Positions 26,970-35,259 of a stretch of DNA of 64,000 nucleotides are shown here, in pieces. A program made the position numbers and the translations under genes. Origin of the DNA: DATAEE01 sp036258175. GTDB taxonomy: Bacteria; Acidobacteriota; Vicinamibacteria; Vicinamibacterales; 2-12-FULL-66-21. Every line of letters starts with the position of its first letter. Within the stretch, counting starts at the first letter, position 1. The notes under the pieces were generated by a model, which made no database searches, had not been told where the DNA came from, and was given only the letters and a program-made list of their open reading frames with translations. The stretch is taken from NCBI GenBank assembly GCA_036258175.1, contig DATAEE010000083.1, forward strand, positions 33,208 through 97,207. Direction: 5' to 3'.

Positions 26970-28876
26970 TGTCGCGCGCGCTGGAGCCCGTTGGCAGCGA
27001 CATCGAAGCGTACTTGCGTGCCCAGGAACGCAAGGACCTGCTCCGCTTCATCACCTGCGGCAGCGTCGATGACGGCAAGTCGACTCTCATCGGCCGGCTG
27101 TTGTACGAGTCCAAGCTCATCTTCGAAGATCAGCTGGCGGCGCTCGCTGTTGACTCGAGAAAGCTCGGCACGCGTGGCGGCGAGCTCGATTTCGCGCTGC
27201 TCGTCGATGGCTTGTCGGCCGAGCGCGAGCAGGGCATCACGATCGATGTCGCGTATCGGTTCTTCTCGACCGACAAGCGCAAGTTCATCGTTGCGGACAC
27301 GCCCGGCCATGAGCAGTACACGCGCAACATGATTACCGGTGCATCGACGGCGGATCTCGCCGTGATTCTGATTGATGCCCGCAAAGGGGTGCTCACGCAG
27401 ACGCGACGCCACAGCTACCTCGTGTCGCTCCTCGGGATCCGGCGAATCGTGCTGGCTGTGAACAAGATGGATCTCGTCGACTATTCGCAGGACGTTGTCG
27501 CGCGAATTGAGTCGGATTACCGCTCGTTCGCCGGTCGTATTGACCTCACCGACATCACCTGCATCCCCGTCTCGGCCACCTTAGGCGACAACATCGTGGC
27601 GCGCTCCGAGACGATGGTTTGGTACAAGGGCCCGACCTTGATGGAACACCTCGAGCACGTTCCGGTCGGCGACGACGTCGCGAGGAGGCCATTTCGACTG
27701 CCCGTTCAAAGCGTGAACCGGTCGAACGCCGGCTTCCGTGGGTTTGCCGGCATGATTGTCAGCGGCACCGTTGAAGTGGGCGCCTCGATCCGCGTGCTGT
27801 CCTCGGGCCGGCAGACATGCGTCGCGCGCATCCTCGTCGGGGATCGTGACGTGGACGTCGCGGTCGCGGGGCAGTCTGTCACGGTCATGCTGTCCGACGA
27901 GCTCGACGCGAGTCGGGGCGCCGTCCTCGCCGCGTCCGACGCGCCGCCCGGTGTGGCCGACCAGTTCGAAGCCACGATTGTGTGGATGCACGACCGGCCC
28001 ATGCTTCAGGGGCGGTCGTATCTAATGAAGCTGGGAACCCAAGTCGTTACCGCCACGGTGGCGCCGCTCAAGTACAAGATCAACGTCAACACGCTCGAGC
28101 ACGTCGCCGCGCGTGCACTGGCTCTCAACGAGATCGGCGTCTGCGCGCTTGAAGTCAGCCAACCGATCGTCTTCGAACCATACAGTGCAAACCGGGACCT
28201 GGGCGGCTTCATTCTGATCGATCGCATCTCCAACACCACCGTCGGCGCGGGTCTGCTGCACTTCGCGCTGCGCCGGTCCGACAACGTTCATTGGCAGGCG
28301 CTTGACGTCAGCAAGTCCGCCCGGGCCGAGTTGCACGGACACAAACCGTGCGTCGTGTGGTTCACGGGCCTTTCGGGCGCCGGCAAGTCGACCATCGCGA
28401 ACCTGCTCGAGAAGCGGCTGCACGCGATGGGACGGCACACGTACCTGCTTGACGGCGACAACGTGCGGCATGGACTGAACAAGGATCTTGGCTTTACCGA
28501 CGCGGATCGCGTCGAGAACATTCGCCGTGTCGCCGAGGTCTCGCGGCTCATGGTGGATGCCGGGCTGATTGTGCTCGTTTCGTTCATCTCTCCGTTCCGC
28601 GCCGAGCGGCGCATGGCACGCGCGCTGCTGGAGAAAGGCGAGTTCTTCGAGGTGTTTGTCGATGCGCCGCTGCCGGTCGCCGAGAGCCGCGACCCGAAGG
28701 GCCTCTACAGAAAGGCACGACGCGGCGAGCTCAAGAACTTCACCGGCATCGACTCGCCATATGAAGAACCGGAGAGTCCGGAAGTGCGCCTCGATACAAG
28801 CCGTCTGACACCCGAGCGTGCGGTTGAAACCATTTTTTCCGAGCTTCGCCGCGCGGGCGTCATCGATGTTGAATAG
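26969..28876 (+). CDS. cysNC: bifunctional sulfate adenylyltransferase subunit 1 / APS kinase (CysNC/NodQ)
   Basis: 635 residues. CysN part (about 1-440): EF-Tu-like GTPase with GSVDDGKSTLIGR P-loop (31-39), switch II DTPGHEQYTRNM, and NKMDLVD. APS kinase part (about 455-630): FTGLSGAGKST P-loop near 466-475, LLDGDNVRHGLN, and SFISPFRAERRMAR. Together with CysD it turns ATP and sulfate into PAPS. The fused form is the NodQ arrangement used for sulfation of metabolites as well as for assimilation. No PAPS reductase (cysH) or sulfite reductase is in the window, and a sulfotransferase lies just downstream, so a sulfation role is the more likely reading. Confidence 0.95.
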   Translation: MSRALEPVGSDIEAYLRAQERKDLLRFITCGSVDDGKSTLIGRLLYESKLIFEDQLAALAVDSRKLGTRGGELDFALLVDGLSAEREQGITIDVAYRFFSTDKRKFIVADTPGHEQYTRNMITGASTADLAVILIDARKGVLTQTRRHSYLVSLLGIRRIVLAVNKMDLVDYSQDVVARIESDYRSFAGRIDLTDITCIPVSATLGDNIVARSETMVWYKGPTLMEHLEHVPVGDDVARRPFRLPVQSVNRSNAGFRGFAGMIVSGTVEVGASIRVLSSGRQTCVARILVGDRDVDVAVAGQSVTVMLSDELDASRGAVLAASDAPPGVADQFEATIVWMHDRPMLQGRSYLMKLGTQVVTATVAPLKYKINVNTLEHVAARALALNEIGVCALEVSQPIVFEPYSANRDLGGFILIDRISNTTVGAGLLHFALRRSDNVHWQALDVSKSARAELHGHKPCVVWFTGLSGAGKSTIANLLEKRLHAMGRHTYLLDGDNVRHGLNKDLGFTDADRVENIRRVAEVSRLMVDAGLIVLVSFISPFRAERRMARALLEKGEFFEVFVDAPLPVAESRDPKGLYRKARRGELKNFTGIDSPYEEPESPEVRLDTSRLTPERAVETIFSELRRAGVIDVE

Positions 28877-28917
28877 GTGTGCAGCGCTCGGGCGTACTGC
28901 ACGCGGTAAAAGCTCCC

Positions 28918-29798
28918 CTACATCGGTTGGCCATCGCACCTCTCGAGGCTGCGGCCCGCGCGCTCGAGCAGATGCGAGAAATCGGCGGCGGGCAATCCGA
29001 CTCGGCCGAAGAACTCCGCACGTCTGACGTCCAGGCCGTGGAAGTCGGACCCGCCCGTAACCGCGAGTCCGTGCTCGGACGCAACTGCCAGGTAACGCGA
29101 TCGCGTCTGCTCGTCGTGCGCGCTGTGATAGGCCTCCACGGCCGCAAGGCCAACGGCCACGAGCTCGGGGATGAGCTCGTCTCGATTCAGCGGACCTGGA
29201 TGCGCCAGCGATGCAATTCCCCCCGCCTGAACGATGGCGCAGACAACCTCAATAGGCGACGGGCCGCGATGGGGAACATACGCAGGCTTCCCCTCGCTCA
29301 GAAACCGATCGAACGCCTCGGACACGGTTCCGACATGCCCGCATCGGATGAGCGCCCGCGCGATCGCAGGCCGCGCGATCGAGCGGCCCGTTGCGGCGGC
29401 GCCGTCCACCAACTCACTGATGTCAATCGGCGCGCCTTCTCGAGACAGTCGATGAACGATTTCGCACGCCCGCTCCAGACGCGCGGTCCGAAGCGCGTGC
29501 AGGAGCGCGGCGAGAGCCGAGGAGTCGCCATCGACCCAGTACCCGAGAACGTGGACATCGTGCCCGTCGCACACGGCGGTGATCTCGATGCCCGGGACGA
29601 ACCCAAGTTGGAGCCGTCCCGCGTGCGCCGTCGCCTCCGACACGGCATCCATGGTGTCGTGATCGGTGACGGCGAGCACCGTGATACCCGCGTCCCGCGC
29701 CCGCGCGACGAGTTCAGCCGGCGCGCACTGGCCGTCGGAGCTGCTCGAACGGCTCGAGACCGAGCCCGGGCCGTGGTGTGCAGGTGCAGGTCGATCAT
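28918..29798 (-). pseudogene. PHP-domain phosphoesterase, RNase AM/YciV-like, frameshifted near its N-terminus
   Basis: The first part, from ATG 29798, gives MIDLHLHTT, the HxH metal motif of PHP enzymes. The rest is in another frame: SDGQCAPAELVARARDAG, VLAVTDHDTMDAV, VPGIEIT, ASLAHPG, and TGGSDFHG. The frame change lies between about 29735 and 29775. Apart from that break, all PHP metal ligands are present and the order matches TrpH/YciV-type enzymes (RNase AM and 3',5'-nucleotide bisphosphatases). Restarting at the GTG near 29679 would lose the first two His. A single sequencing indel is an alternative to true decay. The gene is convergent with cysNC (41 bases apart). Confidence 0.75.
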
Positions 29799-29850
29799 GG
29801 TGCCAGGGCCAATGACCACAACATCAGCCTGTTGTCAGTTTCGATGAATA

Positions 29851-30594
29851 CTATGCAAACACACTGTGGGGAAGGTGTTGGCGCTGTGTCTTGAAATCGT
29901 TGAAGGCTTGCCACATTTCTTCTGTGGTGAACTCGTCCTTGTCCTCCCCTTTATAACGAAACGGTTTACACAAAGACGCTTCGATCGGCAGTGGCTTGAG
30001 AAAATTGAGGTAGATTTCGAGAGTGCAATGCGGCCCGTACTCGAATGGGTCTCCACCTATTTGTTTGTAAGTTTCGAACTGCTGGATATAACGCTCCTGC
30101 AGACGCGGAATTGAAATATAGGTCTCGCCTGCGAAATGCTTTTCAGAAGAAGCGATGCAGCCAGCCGGCTGTCGAAAACAAAAGATGATCCGCTCGGGCC
30201 TTCCCCACATCTGGAGGAGCCTCTCATATTCAGGGTATTCGAGCTGGCACTGTTTAAATGCTAAATCGAGGTCTCTGTGAGGCCCTCTCGCCGCATGGTC
30301 CAGAATATTGTCAGAGATATCTTTTAGAGCCCTTTCTTGGTCGAAACGAACGTAACGATAGGGTGGCGTCAATCGGAGCATATTGCCCAAACACCAATCG
30401 GAAACCTTGAACTGCGAACGTTGCGCCACCAGATCCACCATATACGTCGTGCCTGTCCTTGCAGCGCCATAAATAAGCCACCAACGAAGCGTCCGTTTCT
30501 TTTTTGTCCGATCACGGGCTGCACGATCGCTCCAATGGGAACGCGCTTTTCTGAACCGTTCTTTTGCCCAATTCTCTAAACCAAAGTGGCTCAT
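29851..30594 (-). CDS. sulfotransferase-like protein
   Basis: 247 residues from ATG 30594, preceded by AAAGG eight bases upstream; GTG 30618 is an in-frame alternative. The N-terminal motif IYGAARTGTTYM (about 41-52) matches the 5'-phosphosulfate-binding loop of PAPS-dependent sulfotransferases, and RIIFCFRQPAGCIASSEKHF matches the 3'-phosphate-binding region (R...RxP....S). No signal peptide is seen, so it is likely cytosolic. Base composition is about 50 percent GC by eye, far below its neighbours, with A/T-ending codons, which suggests recent transfer. It lies beside the PAPS-making genes and behind a sigma-54-type promoter. Acceptor molecule unknown (polysaccharide, lipid or small molecule). 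Confidence 0.78.
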   Translation of the reverse strand: MSHFGLENWAKERFRKARSHWSDRAARDRTKKKRTLRWWLIYGAARTGTTYMVDLVAQRSQFKVSDWCLGNMLRLTPPYRYVRFDQERALKDISDNILDHAARGPHRDLDLAFKQCQLEYPEYERLLQMWGRPERIIFCFRQPAGCIASSEKHFAGETYISIPRLQERYIQQFETYKQIGGDPFEYGPHCTLEIYLNFLKPLPIEASLCKPFRYKGEDKDEFTTEEMWQAFNDFKTQRQHLPHSVFA

Positions 30595-30643
30595 CGAAAA
30601 ACCTTTCGGCGAACGCACGTCAGGCGCATGGACGAGCTAGAGA

Positions 30644-30659
30644 AGCAAGCCGTGTGCCA
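30644..30659 (-). promoter_or_regulatory. sigma-54 promoter candidate for the sulfotransferase gene
   Basis: On the minus strand the sequence reads TGGCACACGGCTTGCT. This matches the sigma-54 -24/-12 consensus (TGGCAC, five bases, TTGCT) at every conserved position with correct spacing. A start point about 12 bases downstream would leave a leader of roughly 40 bases before ATG 30594. No enhancer-binding protein gene is in the window. Confidence 0.6.
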
Positions 30660-30917
30660 AACGGCAGAGCCATAACACGTGAATTCAGAGAGGTGCAGAA
30701 TCTTGGCCTGTAATCGACGACCGATTCCATGAAAATCTTTGCCGTCAATCTAGAGGTCAGGCCCGAGTCGCCGATCTGCGCCCGCCCAATACCAGGCGGG
30801 ATGGTGTCGTCGGTTTTGGTCCGTAAGGCCCGTCTGCGATTCCAGAATCCGACGCGGAATCCGACATTGATGTTCCTGCCCTCGAGCGGTGCCCATGCAT
30901 CGACCGTCCATCGACCG
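30660..30917. other. stretch without a convincing gene
   Basis: This is upstream DNA of the sulfotransferase and downstream of the truncated regulator. A frame here has no recognisable protein features. Near 30900-30920 there is a tandem duplicate of tcgaccgtc(c/a). It could hold upstream activator sites for the sigma-54 promoter; none was identified with confidence. Confidence 0.4.
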
Positions 30918-31415
30918 TCAGCCGCCCGAGTCGTTCGAAGGAGTGGGTCCCAGTTGCTCGGCGGCGTCCCGGCGATCCTCATCCGATCCATTGGCAATGA
31001 GGCGCTGGATCAGACCGTCGGAATCGTCATCAGCTCGCGGCGGTACTGGGATGGGAACATCAACCGCCGGGCGCTGGCTGACCGATCCGTCCAGTTCAAC
31101 GATGACCGCGTCGAAGACGAATCGATATCCGTGCCTCGATACCGTTCGGATGTAGCGAGAATCGCGAGGGTCGTCTCCGATCGCACGCCTGAGCGTGCGG
31201 ATCGCCTGCGTCAGCGCGCCGTCGGAAACGACGACATCCGCCCAGACGCGGTCGAAGATCTCGCGTCGATCGATCGCTTCGTCGCGGCGGTCGAGAAGGA
31301 GGAGAAGCAGATCGAAGTAGCGCGGTATCAGCGGGACGGGCGTTCCGTCGCGCAGGAGCTGCCGGCGGCGAGGATAGACGACGAACTCGCCGAACCGGTA
31401 GCGGCTACTCGCCAC
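30918..31415 (-). CDS. winged-helix (OmpR/CadC-type) regulator, apparently truncated
   Basis: 165 residues from GTG 31415, overlapping the stop of the PQQ-propeller gene by eleven bases. Residues 1-105 form a trans_reg_C winged helix (YRFGEFVVYPRRRQLLRDG, RYFDLLLLLLDRRD, GALTQAIRTLRRAIGDDPRD, YIRTVSRHGYRFV). It continues with a short acidic linker and a few helix residues (LIQRLIANGSDEDRRDAAEQLG) and stops. Acidobacterial relatives usually continue into HEAT or TPR sensory repeats, so I suspect loss of the C-terminal part at the edge of the sulfation island. There is no membrane helix. Confidence 0.7.
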   Translation of the reverse strand: MASSRYRFGEFVVYPRRRQLLRDGTPVPLIPRYFDLLLLLLDRRDEAIDRREIFDRVWADVVVSDGALTQAIRTLRRAIGDDPRDSRYIRTVSRHGYRFVFDAVIVELDGSVSQRPAVDVPIPVPPRADDDSDGLIQRLIANGSDEDRRDAAEQLGPTPSNDSGG

Positions 31416-32832
31416 CTATCTTGTATAGCTTTTTCTCAGTCCGCAGATAAATGGCCTTGCCCGCGACGGCTGGAGAGGCGAGCGACATTTCGCCGAGATC
31501 GTTGCGGAACAGCTCCGTATACGTATCCGCGGCGTCGAGCACGAACGTCACGCCATCTTCGCTCAGAAAATAGATGCGTCGGCCCACCGCGGTGGGCGAG
31601 GCAGAGAACGTGTTGCCAGCGCCTCCCAGGCGCGCTTTGTAGATCTGCTTGCCGGTCTTCGCGTCGAGGACGAGCAGGATGCCCGTGTCGTGCACGAGAT
31701 ACAGGCGGTTGTCGTGCGCAAGTGCTGACGGCGTGTACCCGGACGCGCGCGGGTGCGACCAGAGAATGAAATCGTTGCTCGTCGCCTCGCCGGCGAGCGT
31801 GATATCGCCCGACGCGCCAGGCTTGATCGCGAGGAACGGCCGGTTCGCGTCGCCCTGTGAGCCGGTTCCGACATACAGCATGCCGTTTGCGGCGATGGGC
31901 GACGCTGTCGGCATCGCCATCCCTCCCGCGCGCCAGAGCTCCTGGCCCTGCAGGTCGTATGAGATGACGAACCCGTGTCCGGTGCTGACGATCTCCGTGC
32001 GGAGATCGTTTTTCCAGACGAGCGGCGTCATCCAGGACGAGCGCGGCAGGCCGGTTGAGGGACGCTCCGTCCGCCAGATTTCTTCGCCCGAGGCGGCGTC
32101 GAGCGCCGTGATGTAGGACGTCTGCTCGCTGTCGTGCAGCAGGTAGACGCGCCCGTCATGGACGACCGGCGAAGAGGCGGTGCCGAAGTCCAGATAGATC
32201 TTTTGCGGCGGCCACTGCTTCTTCCAGACGAGCGTGCCATCCAGCGTGTAACAGAACAGGCCGACGTTCTGGCCGAACGACACATACAGCCGCTGCCCGT
32301 CGGTAAAGGGCGTCTCGGACGCGTATGTGTTCTTGCGGTGCCGGCCGCCAGACGGCACGGCCTTGTGTGCTTCGCGCTCCCAGACGATCTTTCCCGAGCG
32401 CGCGTCGAGCGCGTAGACCATGTAGCGGAGGTCTTCGGACTCCTCGGGCGATTCCATGTCGCGCGCGCGGAGCTTCTTCATCAGCTTTTCGCCGGAGAGA
32501 CCCGACGCGCTCAACTCGGCGATGTAGTCATTGCCGTAAAGCCCTGGGAGCGGTTGCTTGAACGGGCGGCGTCCGACGGCTGCTGTGACGAAGATCTGGT
32601 CGCCCCAGACGATCGGAGAGGACCATCCCCGGCCGGGGATCTCCGTCGCCCACTTAATCCCCGCCGTTTTCGACCAGCGCTCCGGGGCACTCGACGAAAC
32701 GGCGATGCCGCTCTGATCGTGCCCGCGAAATCCCGGCCATGTTTCTTCCTTCGATGGGTCGGCGGTGGCCGCCGCCGCGCTTGATGCGAAAAGGAGCAGG
32801 GCCAGGACGGATCGCACGTGCAGCTTCAGCAT
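31405..32832 (-). CDS. exported PQQ-like beta-propeller protein
   Basis: 475 residues from ATG 32832 with signal peptide (MLKLHVRSVLALLLFASSAAAA). The mature part starts WPGFRGHDQSGIAVSS, followed by six to eight propeller blades with the PQQ-type signature (VYALDARSGKIVWERE, ALDAASGEEIWRTE, LVLDAKTGKQIYKAR). Such proteins are common in Acidobacteria and Planctomycetes. No catalytic residues of alcohol dehydrogenases are apparent, so a binding or scaffold role is likely. It is co-directional and overlapping with the winged-helix gene. Confidence 0.87.
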   Translation of the reverse strand: MLKLHVRSVLALLLFASSAAAATADPSKEETWPGFRGHDQSGIAVSSSAPERWSKTAGIKWATEIPGRGWSSPIVWGDQIFVTAAVGRRPFKQPLPGLYGNDYIAELSASGLSGEKLMKKLRARDMESPEESEDLRYMVYALDARSGKIVWEREAHKAVPSGGRHRKNTYASETPFTDGQRLYVSFGQNVGLFCYTLDGTLVWKKQWPPQKIYLDFGTASSPVVHDGRVYLLHDSEQTSYITALDAASGEEIWRTERPSTGLPRSSWMTPLVWKNDLRTEIVSTGHGFVISYDLQGQELWRAGGMAMPTASPIAANGMLYVGTGSQGDANRPFLAIKPGASGDITLAGEATSNDFILWSHPRASGYTPSALAHDNRLYLVHDTGILLVLDAKTGKQIYKARLGGAGNTFSASPTAVGRRIYFLSEDGVTFVLDAADTYTELFRNDLGEMSLASPAVAGKAIYLRTEKKLYKIGGE

Positions 32833-32911
32833 GGCGGCGAGCGTATCACGGGCGGGTGGGCGGAGGACCGGTCGCGGGACGAAGCGCAGCCTCGCAGGGC
32901 TCCGCTCCAGA

Positions 32912-33373
32912 TTATTCAGATGGGCGTGGGAACGGCTGCACGCGGTAGCGGCCGTCACCCGCAAGGGCGCGACCGATTCGCGTGCCCAGCGCGCGGCGCT
33001 CGACAGTGCGCGGCGTCTCGCGGTGCGTCCGCGACGAGGCGGGGACAGCGCGCGACCCGATCGCAAAGGTGGCGACCGCTGCGACCGACGTCGCGCCCGC
33101 CTTCGGCGCGTGAACGAGCAGCGCGCCGGTCTGAAGATCGCGCGACACGAGCGCCGATGGCTCCTGCGACCGCAGCACGCCGGCGAGAGGAGGCACAAAC
33201 ACGATCGTGGAAATGACGCACACGGCTGCGAGCACGACCATCTCACGCACGGCCTTCCGAGGCAGCCGGCCCGGGCTCACTGCGGCCGGCGGCTCCGGAT
33301 GAACCGGCATGCCGGTAGTCCACGAAAGATCGCAGCCGTCGAGACACGTCGACGTCGCGTGGGGGTTGTGCAT
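32912..33373 (-). CDS. membrane-anchored protein of unknown function
   Basis: About 153 residues from ATG 33373 (an in-frame start exists at 33430). One transmembrane helix (MVVLAAVCVISTIVFVPPLAGVL) follows a cytosolic Pro-rich N-terminus with CLDGCD. The external part has RDLQTGALLVHAPKAGA and an Arg-rich end. It resembles an anti-sigma-factor-like topology but no motif confirms it. The CDS call rests mainly on the single well-placed helix and uninterrupted frame. Confidence 0.42.
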   Translation of the reverse strand: MHNPHATSTCLDGCDLSWTTGMPVHPEPPAAVSPGRLPRKAVREMVVLAAVCVISTIVFVPPLAGVLRSQEPSALVSRDLQTGALLVHAPKAGATSVAAVATFAIGSRAVPASSRTHRETPRTVERRALGTRIGRALAGDGRYRVQPFPRPSE

Positions 33374-33565
33374 GGGCGCGATCCCTGCGAATCCTGCGCC
33401 AGAAAATCGAGGGATTACGAATTTGGGCAACCGCCCTGCCGGCAGGTCGTTGCGACCTTCGCAAACAAGATCGTCGCTCGCTGCGGACGCAGCGGTTTAC
33501 TTCAATTCCCGTCGTTTTTACATTCCACGAAAATTGATGGTAGCTTCGTTACCCTGGGAGGCTCG

Positions 33566-34015
33566 ATGTTCCGCCGCACTTTCAGCGTGATTTTCGTCGT
33601 GATCGCCGCGTTCTCCGCCGGCGTGTACGCCGCGCAGCAGCTCGAACGGATCAATCCGCCAGGTCTCTCGACGCCGCAGACGTACACGCACGTCGTCAAA
33701 GCCGGCAAGACGCTTTACATCGCGGGCCAGGTCGGGGCAGGTCCGGACGGCACAGTTGCCGGGCCGGGAATGGCTGAACAACTCGATCGCGTGCTCACGA
33801 ATCTCGGCCTTGCGCTGAAGTCGCAAGGCGCAGATTTCAGCCACATCGCGAAGATCACGATCTATACGACGAGCATCGCGGAGTTCCGCGAGGCCGCGAA
33901 GGTGCGCGAAAAGCACTTCGGCGCCAATCGCCCGGCGAGTACGCTCGTCCAGATCTCGCAGCTCGCGAATCCGGCCTTCAAGGTGGAGATCGAGGCCATA
34001 GCCGTCCTGCCCTAG
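33566..34015 (+). CDS. exported RidA-family protein
   Basis: 149 residues from ATG 33566, with GGGAGG at 33556-33561. A signal peptide (MFRRTFSVIFVVIAAFSAGVYA) precedes a full RidA/YjgF domain: INPPGLSTPQTYTHVV, GKTLYIAGQVG, AKITIYTTSIAEF, STLVQISQLANPAFKVEIEAIA. Cytosolic RidA deaminates reactive 2-aminoacrylate imines. The conserved catalytic Arg (normally in a 'PAR' context) appears here as NRPASTLV. An exported member is less usual and its substrate is unknown. It ends five bases before the next gene, with which it probably forms an operon. Confidence 0.88.
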   Translation: MFRRTFSVIFVVIAAFSAGVYAAQQLERINPPGLSTPQTYTHVVKAGKTLYIAGQVGAGPDGTVAGPGMAEQLDRVLTNLGLALKSQGADFSHIAKITIYTTSIAEFREAAKVREKHFGANRPASTLVQISQLANPAFKVEIEAIAVLP

Positions 34016-34020
34016 CCGAA

Positions 34021-35259
34021 ATGACGCTGCTTCTCGTTCTTTCACTGATTGCGCAAGCACCGGCGCCGGACTGCGCAGACTGGCGCGAGTGCCGCACGAA
34101 GGCGTTCGAGGCGGCGTCTCGCCAGGAGTACGAGGCGTTCCACGATCTCGCATGGCGGGCGGTGCAGAAGGGACCGCCGCGCGATCCCGATCTCATGTAT
34201 CTCGTGGCGCGCTCGCAGGCGTTGAGCGGCCGCCCGGCAGACGCGCTCGTGATGCTCAGGCGACTTGCCGAGATGAAGATTCCGACCGACGCGGTCTCGA
34301 GCGACGAGTTCGAGCGCGTGCGCGCCCTTCCAGGCTGGGCGGACGTTGCAGCGCTTCTCGATAGCCGAAAGCCGGCCCTTGCGGCCGCCGAGGCCGCACC
34401 TCCGGTGCCGCCCGCCGCTCCGAACACCGTGGAGGACGCGCTGCGGTTCGACGCCATCTCGTTCGTCGCCGCCGGGCTCGGCTACGACGCAGTTTCGCGG
34501 CGGTTCGTCGTCGGAAACCGCGACGCCCGCAAGCTGTTCGTCGTGGACGAAGGATCGCGGCGCGCCAACGATCTGGTCGGGGCCGCCTCGGCAGGTTTCT
34601 ACGCTATCGCCGGCCTCGACATCGATCCGCGGCGGGGCGATCTCTGGGTCGTCAGCGTGGAGGAAGGGCAGCCCGGAGCCGCGGCCGCTCACCGGCTCCA
34701 GCTCGTCTCCGGGCGGCTGCTCGAAACGCTCGCCGTCCCTGCGGCCCTTCTTCCCGTACGGTTCGCCGACGTCGCCGTCACCGACGACGGGGCGGTCCTG
34801 GCGCTCGACACCGCCGGCCGCCGGATTTTCCGCGCACGGTTCGGCGGTCACGCACTCGAAGTTGCCGCGACGCTTGATGTGCGCGATCCAACCAGCCTCG
34901 CGCCGAGCACTGCGACGGCGGTTTACGTCTCGCATGCAGGCGGTCTGGTAAGCGTCGATCTGGCGTCGAAGCGCGTTTCTGAGATCACCGCTCAGGACTC
35001 GATCGATCTCTCCGGCCTCGACCGCATCCGCATGAGCGGCGACTCGCTCGTAGCCGTACAACGCGGTACCGGCGACAGCCGGCGCATCGTCCGACTTGGC
35101 GTCAACTCGCGCGGGACCCGTGTTGTATCGTCGAAAATCCTGGACGCCGCTGCGCCGGCGTCTGCCGCGACGGCCGCTACGGTGGCAGGAGACGCCTTCT
35201 ACTACCTGTCGGCCGGTGCGTCGGGCGAAAAGGTGGTCAAGCGCGTCCCGCTGCGGTGA
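34021..35259 (+). CDS. exported TPR-like plus SMP-30-like propeller protein
   Basis: 412 residues. A short hydrophobic leader (MTLLLVLSLIAQ) is followed by a helical, TPR-like region with two early cysteines (DCADWRECRTKAFEAAS, about 18-120) and a propeller region from about 145 (DAISFVAAGLGYDAVSRRFVVGNRDARKLFVVD ... GLDIDPRRGDLWVVSV) resembling SMP-30/gluconolactonase-like repeats. No metal ligands were assigned. It is coupled to the exported RidA gene. Its end overlaps the convergent esterase by 23 bases. Confidence 0.68.
   Translation: MTLLLVLSLIAQAPAPDCADWRECRTKAFEAASRQEYEAFHDLAWRAVQKGPPRDPDLMYLVARSQALSGRPADALVMLRRLAEMKIPTDAVSSDEFERVRALPGWADVAALLDSRKPALAAAEAAPPVPPAAPNTVEDALRFDAISFVAAGLGYDAVSRRFVVGNRDARKLFVVDEGSRRANDLVGAASAGFYAIAGLDIDPRRGDLWVVSVEEGQPGAAAAHRLQLVSGRLLETLAVPAALLPVRFADVAVTDDGAVLALDTAGRRIFRARFGGHALEVAATLDVRDPTSLAPSTATAVYVSHAGGLVSVDLASKRVSEITAQDSIDLSGLDRIRMSGDSLVAVQRGTGDSRRIVRLGVNSRGTRVVSSKILDAAAPASAATAATVAGDAFYYLSAGASGEKVVKRVPLR

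Noticed and set aside
27001..28876. Separate elongation-factor-like GTPase gene
   Set aside because: The EF-Tu-like G domain belongs to CysN, fused to APS kinase in one frame.
30592..30630. Twelve-residue leader peptide overlapping the sulfotransferase start
   Set aside because: An ATG at about 30630 opens a frame ending at TGA within ATGA of the gene, but it lacks a ribosome binding site and any conserved pattern.
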